This document shows positions 36,794-47,602 of a stretch of 64,000 nucleotides of DNA, in pieces. Source of the stretch: Peribacillus muralis (GTDB lineage: Bacteria > Bacillota > Bacilli > Bacillales > DSM-1321); NCBI RefSeq assembly GCF_001439925.1, contig NZ_LMBV01000016.1:19965-83964 (forward strand), read 5' to 3'. The notes under the pieces were generated by a model. It was not told where the DNA came from and did no database searches. It worked only from the letters and a program-made list of their open reading frames with translations. Each line of letters opens with the position of its first letter. Within the stretch, counting starts at the first letter, position 1. The position numbers were made by a program, and so were the translations under genes.

Positions 36794-37393
36794 ATGAATA
36801 TCGATACGATTTTACATTTCATTAATATATATGGGTACCTGATCATTTTTCTTTTTTTGTTCCTTGGTATCGTTGGAATTCCTGCTCCAGAGGAATCACT
36901 TCTTTTTTTGATTGGAGTGTTGATCGCCCAAGATAAGCTCTCCTTCCCACTATCGGTCTTAGCTGCTTTTCTGGGTGCTTTTCTTGGGATGCTTGTAGCT
37001 TACGTTTGTGGGAAATATGTTGGGTATCCATTCATAAATAAATATGGCAAGTACGTCGGGATTACAAATGAACGATGGGAAAAAGCAAAAAGAAATTATA
37101 TGGAAAACATCCAAAAGACGATCGTTTTTGGATTTTATATACCGGGTATGAGGCAAATCAGTCCTTATTTTGCAGGTATATCCAGTACGCCCTTTCGTGA
37201 TTTTTTCCTGCTGTCTTTATTGGGGACGACGCTCTGGATTGGCCCCTTTATAGTGGCTGGATATTATTTAGGAAGTGCATTTAATATAAACCCTGAATAT
37301 GTTCCATATTTAGGTGTCTTTTTCTTAATTATTTTTGTAATATATGGCGCATTCAAATATATTAAAAGAAAGAAACAAAAGTCCAATAATTGA
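36794..37393 (+). CDS. DedA family membrane protein
   Basis: 199-residue DedA/SNARE-associated protein with about five hydrophobic segments. The family region is FLGIVGIPAPEESLLFLIGV near the start, the G-rich AAFLGAFLGMLVAYVCGKYVG, and the conserved FGFYIPGMRQISPYFAG with the arginine implicated in transport. DedA members flip polyprenyl or phospho-lipids such as undecaprenyl phosphate or phosphatidylethanolamine across the membrane. A CTGGGGGTACC ribosome site precedes the ATG. Basic C-terminus (IKRKKQKSNN). Next gene after the deacetylase. Confidence 0.9.
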   Translation: MNIDTILHFINIYGYLIIFLFLFLGIVGIPAPEESLLFLIGVLIAQDKLSFPLSVLAAFLGAFLGMLVAYVCGKYVGYPFINKYGKYVGITNERWEKAKRNYMENIQKTIVFGFYIPGMRQISPYFAGISSTPFRDFFLLSLLGTTLWIGPFIVAGYYLGSAFNINPEYVPYLGVFFLIIFVIYGAFKYIKRKKQKSNN

Positions 37394-37620
37394 GAGTCAC
37401 TTCTTTTCCATAAACCTTTAGCTTTGATCTCCTATTGGAAAATAAGTTTTTTCATTGGAGACTTATAATACTTTGAACCATCAGTGGAATTCTCGATCAA
37501 CAAGAAAGATTACAACGAAGATTGATGATTTATTGTAGCATGGTCAGTTCGTGAACCTGCTAGTGTTTGAACTATATGAAATATGGTATTCAAAGTATGA
37601 TTTCTTAGGAGATGACACGT

Positions 37621-38781
37621 ATGAAAAAGATTTTGTTTTTACCTCTCTTTCGAATGCAGTCAGGACATCATCAAGTTGCTGAGGCATTAATGGATATGTT
37701 GAAGAAGCATTCAAACGGTATCGCTTTTAAAAAAGTCGATTTGATAAGCTATACAAATAATTCTTTAGAAAAAATGGTGACAACCGGTTATTTAAAATGG
37801 ATCAGGTATGCACCAGAAACGTATAATCTCGCCTATAAAAACCTTTTTTATGTTCCTTCATCTACAGAATGGGCATTCAAATGGTATCAGACTATATTCT
37901 TGAGAAAAATGGAACAATTGATAGCTGAGGAAAAACCGGATTTAATTGTGTGCACCCATGGTTTCCCTTCGTATCTTTTGAGCCAGTTAAAGATAAAAGG
38001 GAAATGCAACATCCCGATCATTAACGTATATACGGACTACTTCATTAATAATGTGTGGGGGACACAAGGGATAGATGCCCATTTTCTCCCTAGCCAAGAA
38101 GTAAAGGAAAAGTTAATGAGCATGCGTCAAATACCAAAACAAAAGATGATGGTCACCGGTATCCCCGTCCATGAGGACATTACTAAAATCGCCAGTGAAC
38201 CAAAAACATCGGATCGACCTAGAATTTTAATATCCGGAGGCAATAGCGGTCTAGGCGGGATCTTGAATGTAGCTGCTCAGTTAAAGAGGTTAACCGAGTT
38301 CGATTACTTCGTGCTTTGTGGCAATAATAACAAACTGTATGATGAAATCGATTCATGGAATTTGGCTCATATCAAGCCTTTGTCTTATATCTCATCAAGA
38401 GTTGAAATGAACAAACTTTATGAAGATGTTGATGCAATCGTTACAAAGCCAGGTGGTGTCACCATAAGCGAAGCATTACGAAAAAAGCTGCCGATATTCG
38501 TTCATTCCATGCTTCCAGGCCAGGAAGAGATTAATTTAAAGTATTTAAAAGAACAAAAGCTTGTATTCGAGCTTAATCAGAAAAGGCCATTTGAACAACA
38601 AATGAAGGAAACGTTGAAGAACAAGGAAATAATGGAGAAATGGACGACCTCAATTGAGTCCTATCATAAGGAAATCGAGCTCGATAAGCCTGAGGGTATG
38701 GTGGAAGTGATGAAGTTGATCCTTAATCTTGAAGAAGACAGCAAGCTTCCGTATATATCCAGTCAAACTAAAGTCATTTAA
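37621..38781 (+). CDS. Glycolipid glycosyltransferase (MGDG synthase/UgtP type)
   Basis: 386-residue GT28-type glycosyltransferase. The N-terminal acceptor domain has PLFRMQSGHHQVAEALMD near residue 8, typical of diacylglycerol glucosyl/galactosyltransferases and MurG relatives. The C-terminal donor site is ILISGGNSGLGG near 200 and DAIVTKPGGVTISEALRKKL near 285 with the TKPGG motif. It should attach a sugar to a membrane lipid. TTAGGAG at 37604-37610 fits the ATG at 37621; an ATG at 37612 is too close. 217 bp separate it from the DedA gene, so it may have its own promoter. Confidence 0.88.
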   Translation: MKKILFLPLFRMQSGHHQVAEALMDMLKKHSNGIAFKKVDLISYTNNSLEKMVTTGYLKWIRYAPETYNLAYKNLFYVPSSTEWAFKWYQTIFLRKMEQLIAEEKPDLIVCTHGFPSYLLSQLKIKGKCNIPIINVYTDYFINNVWGTQGIDAHFLPSQEVKEKLMSMRQIPKQKMMVTGIPVHEDITKIASEPKTSDRPRILISGGNSGLGGILNVAAQLKRLTEFDYFVLCGNNNKLYDEIDSWNLAHIKPLSYISSRVEMNKLYEDVDAIVTKPGGVTISEALRKKLPIFVHSMLPGQEEINLKYLKEQKLVFELNQKRPFEQQMKETLKNKEIMEKWTTSIESYHKEIELDKPEGMVEVMKLILNLEEDSKLPYISSQTKVI

Positions 38782-38828
38782 GGGATTGGACGAGCTTCAT
38801 TGCCTTAAAGCTCGTGTGAATCAATAAT

Positions 38829-38866
38829 GATTGGAGGGAGGGGATTTTGCCTCCTTTCCAATCACC
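38829..38866. terminator. Hairpin between convergent genes
   Basis: GATTGGAGGGAGG and CCTCCTTTCCAATC form a nearly perfect stem overlapping the end of the glycosylase gene. There is no T run on either side, so termination strength is unclear. Confidence 0.45.
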
Positions 38867-39482
38867 CCTTATTAATGAGTTTCTTGCGGCGTGATATGAA
38901 CGGACTTCCGGTCACCCAAAAACGCCACGAATAATCCTTGGCCTCCCCAGCGTTATCAATTCCGATGCGGGGGCCGCTGGAAATGTGTTCAGGCTGCTTT
39001 CCGGCAGCAAGATAAAGCGGGGGAGACGTAAAGGAACGGCCATAATCCTCCATGGTTATGCCAAGTGCTTTTGTGAGCTTCCCAGGTCCGTCAGTCCATT
39101 TGCGAATGTCGGCAATGCCTCGCCTTTCTTGCATTAACTTAAGCCCTGAATAAGGTTCAACAGCCCGGATTAGAATGGCTTCCGGATTCTCAACCCCGCC
39201 GCTTACGACATTGACCAGTGTATGAGTGTGCATGACATAGGTATAAATCAATCCGGACTTACCGAACATCACTTCCGTACGTTTTGTCCTTCTATTTCCA
39301 AAACTATGGGCGGCCCTGTCAAGAGGACCTATATATGCTTCGGTCTCTACGATGAATCCAGAAGCGGTTCCAGAAGCAGACTCTTTTACAAGCAGGCACC
39401 CGAGGAGGGATTTTGCCAGCTCAAGCGTGGGTTGTTCATAAAAATCGACTGGTAAGATTGAATGGTTCGTTTTCCCGGTCAT
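38862..39482 (-). CDS. mpg: DNA-3-methyladenine glycosylase (AAG/MPG family)
   Basis: 206-residue base-excision repair enzyme of the mammalian AAG type. Landmarks are PVDFYEQPTLELAKSLLGCL at the N-terminus, VETEAYIGPLDRAAHSFGNR with the catalytic Glu and the intercalating region, MFGKSGLIYTYVMH, and AILIRAVEP. It cuts alkylated purines from DNA. AAAGGAG before TGATAAT sets the ATG at 39482; the frame stays open upstream to 39554 but without a ribosome site. Convergent with the glycosyltransferase gene and followed by a hairpin. Confidence 0.95.
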   Translation of the reverse strand: MTGKTNHSILPVDFYEQPTLELAKSLLGCLLVKESASGTASGFIVETEAYIGPLDRAAHSFGNRRTKRTEVMFGKSGLIYTYVMHTHTLVNVVSGGVENPEAILIRAVEPYSGLKLMQERRGIADIRKWTDGPGKLTKALGITMEDYGRSFTSPPLYLAAGKQPEHISSGPRIGIDNAGEAKDYSWRFWVTGSPFISRRKKLINKG

Positions 39483-39548
39483 ATTATCACTCCTTTTATC
39501 GTTTACAGGTAAATTTCCCTTAACTTTTAAAAAGAAACATATAATGAT

Positions 39549-39586
39549 AAACAAGGCCGGCTGAATGATTCAGCCAGCCTTGTTTA
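39549..39586. terminator. Bidirectional-looking terminator
   Basis: CAAGGCCGGCTGAA and TTCAGCCAGCCTTG pair around a three-base loop with one mismatch. It ends just after the MFS stop read on the minus strand and is followed by TTGTTTA there. Confidence 0.7.
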
Positions 39587-39590
39587 TTGT

Positions 39591-41235
<1,645 letters not shown>

Positions 41236-41385
41236 TATTTTTTTAAAAATTCCCTCCATCTCAGCTTAGTAATTCGGCTAGAACCCGTTAAATCCTCCTA
41301 ATTTAATAGCTCCGGCGTGTTTCCATATGGCAAATCCGATATAATAAGAAGGAATACAGTTGATTATGGATTGGAAGTGTAACAA

Positions 41386-42192
41386 ATGAGTAAAAGAATC
41401 GGATTTATTGGATGCGGTAAAATGGGAGAGGCCATGCTCGAGGGCATGTTGCTTGCTGAGATCATATCGCCCGATGGAATCATGATAAGTACAGCAAGCT
41501 TAGAAACCAAAACGAAGATCACCACCAAATATAAGGTTAAAGGTACCATTGATAATAAAGAAGTTGCCGGTTTTGCCGATTATCTCTTTCTAGGGATTCA
41601 ACCTGCCATGCATAAACAGGTGCTTGAAGAGGTGAAGGATCATGTGAAGGAAAACACAGTGATCATCACGATGGCAGCAGGAATTGATATAGCGTTTATC
41701 GAAAACAGCTTCGACAGGAAAGTGAAGGTCGTAAGGACGATGCCAAATACTCCTGCACTTGTGGGTGAGGGCATGACAGCCATAAGCATGAACGATGAAA
41801 TCACGGATGTTGATATAGCAGCTGTGGAGACAATACTGAACAGCTTCGGAAAAACGGAAATCATCAATGAAGGTATGATGGATGCAGTACCAGCCATTAG
41901 CGGCTCGTCACCTGCATATGTGTATATGTTCATCGAAGCGCTTGCTGATGGAGGGGTTCGTGACGGCATTCCAAGAAAACAAGCATACCGAATGGCAGCA
42001 CAAGCTGTATTGGGAGCTGCTAAAATGGTACTTGAAACGGAAAGACATCCAGCCGCATTAAAGGATGATGTCTGTACTCCAGGTGGATCAACGATAGCTG
42101 CGGTAGCTGCTTTGGAAGAGGCTCAGCTTAGATCTGGCATATTACAAGCGATGAAGGCCTGCACGAATAAAACAAAAGGAATTGGCCAATAA
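41386..42192 (+). CDS. proC: Pyrroline-5-carboxylate reductase
   Basis: 268-residue enzyme for the last step of proline synthesis, reducing pyrroline-5-carboxylate with NAD(P)H. Landmarks are the N-terminal nucleotide site GFIGCGKMGEAMLEG, VVRTMPNTPALVGEGMTA in the middle and the substrate segment CTPGGSTIAAVAALEE near the C-terminus. Length matches ProC. The ATG is at 41386 and a strong terminator follows at 42201. It stands as a single gene, with the MFS pump divergent. Confidence 0.96.
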   Translation: MSKRIGFIGCGKMGEAMLEGMLLAEIISPDGIMISTASLETKTKITTKYKVKGTIDNKEVAGFADYLFLGIQPAMHKQVLEEVKDHVKENTVIITMAAGIDIAFIENSFDRKVKVVRTMPNTPALVGEGMTAISMNDEITDVDIAAVETILNSFGKTEIINEGMMDAVPAISGSSPAYVYMFIEALADGGVRDGIPRKQAYRMAAQAVLGAAKMVLETERHPAALKDDVCTPGGSTIAAVAALEEAQLRSGILQAMKACTNKTKGIGQ

Positions 42193-42200
42193 GAAGTAGC

Positions 42201-42233
42201 GATTGCCTATAAGTGGGCAATCTCCTTTTTTTT
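42201..42233 (+). terminator. Terminator of proC
   Basis: GATTGCC (42201-42207) pairs with GGCAATC (42216-42222), followed by TCC and eight T. Confidence 0.88.
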
Positions 42234-42274
42234 ATATTTTCTGAATGTTCCGTAAGAAAGGGTGGGGATGCTCG

Positions 42275-43642
42275 ATGAAAAATTATATAGAGGACTTAAG
42301 GAAAATACTGACGAAAGAACAAGTAACGGTCAATGAAACTTTATTGGAACAGCATAGTCATGATGAATCGTATCACACTCCGCATTTACCTGACATGGTC
42401 ATTTATCCAAAAAATACGGCAGAAGTTAGTGCAGTGATGGGTTATGCGAATGACCATGATATACCTGTGATTCCATTTGGGTTAGGATCAAGCTTGGAGG
42501 GACATGTCGTTCCGGTGAAAGGGGGGATTTCCCTTGATTTGTCCTTGATGAATCAAGTATTGGAAATCAGGGAAAATGATTTCCTCGTGAAGGTGCAGCC
42601 AGGCGTGAGGAGAACACACCTTAATAAAGAATTGAAAAAATACGGTTTGTTCTTTTCCGTCGACCCCGGCGCCGATGCGACATTGGGTGGGATGGCAGCG
42701 ACGAATGCAAGTGGGACGACTTCAGTCAAATATGGGATCATGCGCGATCAAGTCAGAGATTTGGAAGTCGTTTTAGCAAATGGACAAGTGATCCACACGG
42801 GCAGCTTAGCGATGAAATCGTCTTCAGGCATTCATTTGAATGGCTTGTTTGTGGGCTCTGAAGGTACGCTCGGAGTCTTTACCGAGCTGACATTAAAGGT
42901 ATATGGAATCCCTGAAGTCACCATGGCAGGACGAGCAACCTTTCCAACTGTAGAACAGGCAGTATCTGCGGTTAACGGTATCATGCTTGCGGGAATTCCG
43001 ATTGCACGAATCGAATTGGTTGATGCCGAATCGATAAAAAAAGTTAATCAATACATGGACAAATCCTATGACGTCAGACCAACCTTATTCCTTGAATTTC
43101 ACGGAAACTTTGCCGGTTTGGAACAGGATGTCCAATTCGCCAAGGAAATCGTAAGGGATTTTGATTGTAGCGATATCCAGTTTGAAATGGATTCTAAAGC
43201 ACGGAATGCATTGTGGGAGGCCCGCCACAATCTCGCGTATGCCTTCATTCATAGTGCTCCGGGCAAGAAGCTGATGGTAACGGATGTAAGTGTGCCTCTC
43301 CATGAATTATCCGACGCCATATTGGAAACAAGGAAGAAGGTTGAACAATCGAAAGTGGAGGGGGCGATTGTAGGACATGTAGGAGATGGGAACTATCATG
43401 TACTGTTCATGATCGACCTAAAAAATCTTGAGGAAGTGAATGAGGCGAAACGGTTAAATGAAGAAATCGTTGAATATGCCTTATCGAAAGGCGGTACTTG
43501 CACGGGTGAGCATGGTGTTGGACTTGGAAAATCGAAGTATCAGAAAAGGGAGCACGGAGCCGCCTACGAAGTGATGAAAACGATCAAATATGCATTGGAC
43601 CCGAAAGGAATTATGAATCCAGGCAAAATTTTCGTGGATTAA
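42275..43642 (+). CDS. FAD-linked oxidase, glycolate/D-lactate dehydrogenase type
   Basis: 455-residue flavoenzyme of the GlcD/D-lactate dehydrogenase family. The PCMH FAD-binding domain shows VIPFGLGSSLEGHVVPVKGG near residue 65, DPGADATLGGMAATNASGTT near 130. The C-terminal signature GHVGDGNYHVLF near 370 and TCTGEHGVGLGKSKY near 410 fits. It oxidises a 2-hydroxy acid such as glycolate or D-lactate and passes electrons to quinone. GGGTGGGG upstream of 42275 sets the start; the ORF extends to 42245 without a better site. No glcE/glcF partner follows. Confidence 0.9.
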   Translation: MKNYIEDLRKILTKEQVTVNETLLEQHSHDESYHTPHLPDMVIYPKNTAEVSAVMGYANDHDIPVIPFGLGSSLEGHVVPVKGGISLDLSLMNQVLEIRENDFLVKVQPGVRRTHLNKELKKYGLFFSVDPGADATLGGMAATNASGTTSVKYGIMRDQVRDLEVVLANGQVIHTGSLAMKSSSGIHLNGLFVGSEGTLGVFTELTLKVYGIPEVTMAGRATFPTVEQAVSAVNGIMLAGIPIARIELVDAESIKKVNQYMDKSYDVRPTLFLEFHGNFAGLEQDVQFAKEIVRDFDCSDIQFEMDSKARNALWEARHNLAYAFIHSAPGKKLMVTDVSVPLHELSDAILETRKKVEQSKVEGAIVGHVGDGNYHVLFMIDLKNLEEVNEAKRLNEEIVEYALSKGGTCTGEHGVGLGKSKYQKREHGAAYEVMKTIKYALDPKGIMNPGKIFVD

Positions 43643-43730
43643 CAGAATTCCATGATGTTAGATAGTGAAAGCCAGACTTGCCCCAACGGCAAGCCAAAAA
43701 CGCCTGATGGATGAAAGAATCCGCCTGTTT

Positions 43731-43905
43731 GAGCTGCTAATTCGTCCCAACATCGGAATAAATCGACCGATAGAGCAGATAATTCGGCCTGAATCAGGTT
43801 AAATCGACCGATAGAGCAGATGATTTGATCTGAATCAAGTTAAATCGACCGATAGAGCAGATAATTTGATCTGAATCAGGATAAATCAACCGATTGAGCC
43901 GTTAA
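43731..43905. repeat. Second 41-bp tandem array, about 4.5 units
   Basis: Units AAATCGACCGATAGAGCAGA start near 43760, 43801, 43842 and, degenerate, 43883; each is followed by TGATTTGATCTGAATCAGG or similar. A partial unit precedes them. The period is 41 bp as in the array at 4-293, but the sequence is different. The stretch 43643-44006 has no gene. Confidence 0.88.
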
Positions 43906-43960
43906 TTCGACCTCCAGTCCAATGATCCGATCATAACCAAGAATTTCACGGGATTACAAA

Positions 43961-43993
43961 TAAAAAAACTCCAGACACGATTGTGTTTGGAGT
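43961..43993 (-). terminator. Terminator of ald
   Basis: On the minus strand ACTCCAAACAC and GTGTCTGGAGT pair around a four-base loop with one mismatch, followed by TTTTTTTATTT. Confidence 0.9.
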
Positions 43994-44006
43994 CTTCATT
44001 TTAATA

Positions 44007-45140
44007 TTATGCGTTAATGTTATTTGGATTTAAGGCGTTTTCTACACTAACGTAGTTGTAGCCTAGGTCTGTTGCAACTGCTTCGAACGTGATTTCACCG
44101 TTTGCCACATTGACGCCTTTTGCAAGGGCATCATTTTCAAGAATCGCTTTGATGGCTCCTTTGTTTGCAATTTGAAGCGCGAATGGTACGGTTACGTTCG
44201 TTAATGCGACTGTTGATGTTTGAGGCACTGCTCCTGGCATGTTTGCCACTGCGTAATGGACAACTCCATGTTTCACATAAGTAGGGTTATCATGTGTTGT
44301 TATATGGTCAACCGTTTCAAAGATCCCGCCTTGGTCGATTGCAACATCGACAATGACTGATCCTGGAGACATCGATTTAACCATTTCTTCAGTAACGAGC
44401 CTAGGGGCTTTAGCACCTGGAATCAATACAGCACCAATTACCAGATCAGCATCTTTGACTGCTTCTGCGATATTATAAGGATTTGAAATGAGTGTTGTCA
44501 GTTCATTTCCGAAAATATCATCCAATTGACGAAGACGGTCAGGGCTTAAGTCAAGAATCGTTACATCAGCGCCTAATCCAATTGCGATTTTAGCTGCGTT
44601 CGTTCCGACCATTCCTCCGCCGATAACTGCGACTTTGCCGCGTTTCACTCCAGGGACTCCGCTTAATAGGATTCCTTTTCCGCCATTATTTTTTTCGAGG
44701 AATTGCGCACCGATTTGTGCAGCCATCCGGCCAGCCACTTCACTCATCGGAGTCAATAACGGAAGTGTGCGGTTTACTGCAACCGTTTCATATGCAATCG
44801 CCAAGACACCGCTTTCTTTTAGGGCCTGTGCAAGGGCAGGCTCGGCTGCAAGATGCAAATATGTGAAGAGAATTAAATCTTTACGGAAATATTTATATTC
44901 AGATGAGATAGGTTCTTTTACTTTCATGATCATGTCTGTACTTGACCAAACGCTAGCCGCGTCCTCGACTATGACAGCACCAGCTTCTTGATATGATTCA
45001 TTTGTAAAACTGCTTCCTAGACCTGCGTTCATTTCAACTAATACTTCATGCCCTGCATTGACTAATGCTACAACGCCTGCTGGAGTGATAGCCACACGGT
45101 TTTCATTGTTTTTAATCTCTTTCGGAATTCCTATTCTCAT
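44007..45140 (-). CDS. ald: Alanine dehydrogenase
   Basis: 377-residue NAD-dependent enzyme that deaminates L-alanine to pyruvate and ammonia. The N-terminal [20 protein letters not shown], the [10 protein letters not shown] segment with the active-site His, and the NAD-binding [20 protein letters not shown] are all typical. The length matches Bacillus Ald (about 378). GGAGGGATTAAG sets the ATG at 45140; the longer frame to 45179 precedes that site. It is followed by a terminator and preceded, on the same strand, by an EcsC-family gene and its probable activator. Confidence 0.97.
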   Translation of the reverse strand: MRIGIPKEIKNNENRVAITPAGVVALVNAGHEVLVEMNAGLGSSFTNESYQEAGAVIVEDAASVWSSTDMIMKVKEPISSEYKYFRKDLILFTYLHLAAEPALAQALKESGVLAIAYETVAVNRTLPLLTPMSEVAGRMAAQIGAQFLEKNNGGKGILLSGVPGVKRGKVAVIGGGMVGTNAAKIAIGLGADVTILDLSPDRLRQLDDIFGNELTTLISNPYNIAEAVKDADLVIGAVLIPGAKAPRLVTEEMVKSMSPGSVIVDVAIDQGGIFETVDHITTHDNPTYVKHGVVHYAVANMPGAVPQTSTVALTNVTVPFALQIANKGAIKAILENDALAKGVNVANGEITFEAVATDLGYNYVSVENALNPNNINA

Positions 45141-45327
45141 CTTAATCCCTCCAATAATATGTTTTACTGTTTGTATCACAAGTATAGTTGGAATAGTAAA
45201 CGGTTAGTATGTGGAAATCAGAAAAATAAAAAAGGTGTATTTGTGGATTTCCACAAACGCAGTTCAATATTGCTAGGTCCGAGATATTAAATCATGATAT
45301 CCATGTAAGAAAACATAACCTTGAATC

Positions 45328-46149
45328 TTAACTTTTTAAAATCGGGTTTTCAATCCTCTCTAAAATCCGCCTTTTTTTATACAGCATGATTCCTGTATCG
45401 GCTATATCGGCGATCATGGTCCGATTGGAAAGGGCGCCGAAGATTATTCCTGCAACAGGGACCATTTGCAATAGCTTTTTCCAGCCAAACTGATCTCGGT
45501 ACGTATATACCACTTCTCGCCATCCTTGCAGTTCTGATGCAATTTCCCTTTTTGAATCCTCCTCAGTCCGGCCCATTTTCGTCAATTCATTTAGTAGAGC
45601 TTTTTTCCCGACAACATCCGATGTTGTGAATTGCAAGCACTTGACTATGAAAATCCGTTCTTGACGGTCACGGGGATCAAAGCCATACGTGATGGCGATA
45701 TCCTGCAGTGTCTTGATTGACATGCCAAGAAGAAGGGGGATATCGATCGCTAAGGTGAAAATTCCACCTATACCGGTAGTGGCACCTTGAACCGTAGCTA
45801 ATTTACTGCCCGAGTTTTTAATATCCTGACTTACGCTATCCATGACATGGAGCGGCACGCTTGAAACATCATCTAGGACCTTAATGTTCACTTCAGGACT
45901 CTTGGCTTGAAGCTTACCTAGAATATCTGCCTCTTTCGTTAAATATTTTCCACCTGTCTGAATATAGCTACCGATTTCATCAAGCATGATACCCAATTTA
46001 TTCTGGATGAAGCCTGGTGTCACCTTATCCAATAGCTTGAAGGGGAGTCGTCCAATTCGTTCCCAAAACCATAACCCCTTTTGATCCTTCTCCCATTTTT
46101 CAATGGTTCGTAATTCTTGCTCAAGCTCTTCTTTTGTTTCCAATTTCAT
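45328..46149 (-). CDS. EcsC family protein
   Basis: 273-residue protein of the EcsC family, first seen next to the Bacillus ABC transporter Ecs; the role is not known. The N-terminus is charged and helical (TKEELEQELRTIEKWEKDQK), the middle carries a weakly hydrophobic glycine-rich stretch (GIGGIFTLAIDIPLLLGMSI) and the C-terminal half ends with VAGIIFGALSNRTMIADIAD. It may associate with the membrane. It sits between ald and the PucR-type regulator on the same strand, with 48 bp to the regulator stop. Confidence 0.8.
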   Translation of the reverse strand: MKLETKEELEQELRTIEKWEKDQKGLWFWERIGRLPFKLLDKVTPGFIQNKLGIMLDEIGSYIQTGGKYLTKEADILGKLQAKSPEVNIKVLDDVSSVPLHVMDSVSQDIKNSGSKLATVQGATTGIGGIFTLAIDIPLLLGMSIKTLQDIAITYGFDPRDRQERIFIVKCLQFTTSDVVGKKALLNELTKMGRTEEDSKREIASELQGWREVVYTYRDQFGWKKLLQMVPVAGIIFGALSNRTMIADIADTGIMLYKKRRILERIENPILKS

Positions 46150-46197
46150 ATGACCAACCTTTCCATACCTTCTAGTATTTCCATACTGGGCAATATT

Positions 46198-47457
46198 TCA
46201 TGAATTTTTCTTGAAAAATGCATCATATTGATCCAATTTAATATTAAGAAAAAGGGCCATTTTTTGAATTGGGTCTTTTAATCGGATGGCCCCCACTTCG
46301 GAAATTCGCTTTAAACGGTAATTCAATGTATTCACATGGATATGAAGATTTCTCGATGCCTCGTTTGGGTTACAGTCTTTCTCCAAATAAACGGCAAGCG
46401 TTTGCAGTAATTCCGTCTGGTTCTTCATATCATATGCTTTTAGTTTTAGAATGGATGGATGGGCATGACGCTGTTTGTGGCCTGCGAACCCTTCAATCAT
46501 TTGAAACATGCCAAGCTCTTCATAATGTACAAGGAGCTGCATATCATCAGGGAAAATATTCTTCATTCTCAAGGTGTATTGTGATTCCTCGTAGCTCGAT
46601 TTAACATCCAATAAATTGCTATACGTTTGGCCAGCCGTACCAAGGATATGCTCTACACCGAAGCGACGTTTCATTTCCAGGATGAAAAACGGAATGAAAT
46701 CATATAACGATTGTGTGAAAAAAGGACTGTTTTCCTGGTTGGCTCCTGCGAAAAGAATAAGCTTGTTTTGATCAATGGCAAAAAGGGAACTGTTTATTTT
46801 TTGCGTAGTCGTTAGCATGTATGAAATGTATCGTTCCACTTCACGGTTGATCTCCTTAGGGAATTCAAATACCAATATCGAAAAAATTTTAGGAACATGA
46901 ATCGAAAACTTCGTGAAGTTCTCAATTATTTCGGCTTCTTCCGTGTAGTGCCCTGTCAACATACGCCAAAGGAATTCTTGATGACCAGCCTCTTTTCTTT
47001 TCTTTTTCAGCTGTAATTGCTGCAACTGATTTTTTGCTTCCTTTGCTGCAAATTGCAAAAATTCCATATCTTCATCGGAGAATGGCGCATGGACTTCAAG
47101 GGCCCAAATGAAACCAAGGACTTCATTGTTTTTCCGAATGGAAACCGCAGCCCTATTACCGAGGCCCACATCATTGATGGCCCCGATTTTAATGGGCACA
47201 TCCTCCTTCAATAACGCAGGAATGAACCCATCTTTCCATAAACTATTGATGACCTTTTCAGGGACGCGCCTTCCGATGATGGTCATGATGCGCGCCTGGT
47301 CGGTAGTGTCATCATGTGTGCTATATGCAAGTAAACGGTGGTTGCCGTCTTCGATTGTAATGGGGCACCCTAAAACTGAACTGATTCTATCGGCAAACTC
47401 CATCATATCTCCATAAAGGTCTTTAAAAATATCTCTATTTTTTTTGAATTCCTTCAT
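46198..47457 (-). CDS. adeR: PucR family regulator, likely AdeR activator of ald
   Basis: 419-residue transcription regulator. Residues about 20-170 resemble a GAF-like sensor (SVLGCPITIEDGNHRLLAYS), and the C-terminal ~60 residues hold the PucR helix-turn-helix (EASRNLHIHVNTLNYRLKRI). In B. subtilis AdeR is a PucR-type activator coded next to ald and needed for its induction by alanine. The synteny here, two genes from ald, supports that name but does not prove it. The start at 47457 is taken from GAGGGG upstream; the frame continues to 47526 without a ribosome site. Confidence 0.78.
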   Translation of the reverse strand: MKEFKKNRDIFKDLYGDMMEFADRISSVLGCPITIEDGNHRLLAYSTHDDTTDQARIMTIIGRRVPEKVINSLWKDGFIPALLKEDVPIKIGAINDVGLGNRAAVSIRKNNEVLGFIWALEVHAPFSDEDMEFLQFAAKEAKNQLQQLQLKKKRKEAGHQEFLWRMLTGHYTEEAEIIENFTKFSIHVPKIFSILVFEFPKEINREVERYISYMLTTTQKINSSLFAIDQNKLILFAGANQENSPFFTQSLYDFIPFFILEMKRRFGVEHILGTAGQTYSNLLDVKSSYEESQYTLRMKNIFPDDMQLLVHYEELGMFQMIEGFAGHKQRHAHPSILKLKAYDMKNQTELLQTLAVYLEKDCNPNEASRNLHIHVNTLNYRLKRISEVGAIRLKDPIQKMALFLNIKLDQYDAFFKKNS

Positions 47458-47557
47458 ACCAATTCTGCCCCTCGCTAAAAAGATTCCTTCTGATTGAATT
47501 TTATACGATTTTAACCGAATAAGCATGGATTATTTGCTTTAGTGCTTTGGATAAAAA

Positions 47558-47602
47558 AACAGAAAATCCCTACCAATGGAAACCGGAAGGGATTTTCTGT
47601 TT
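47558..47602 (-). terminator. Terminator of pit1
   Basis: AACAGAAAATCCCT (47558-47571) pairs with AGGGATTTTCTGTT (47588-47601), and on the minus strand a T run follows. The stem overlaps the last codons of the pit gene. Confidence 0.85.
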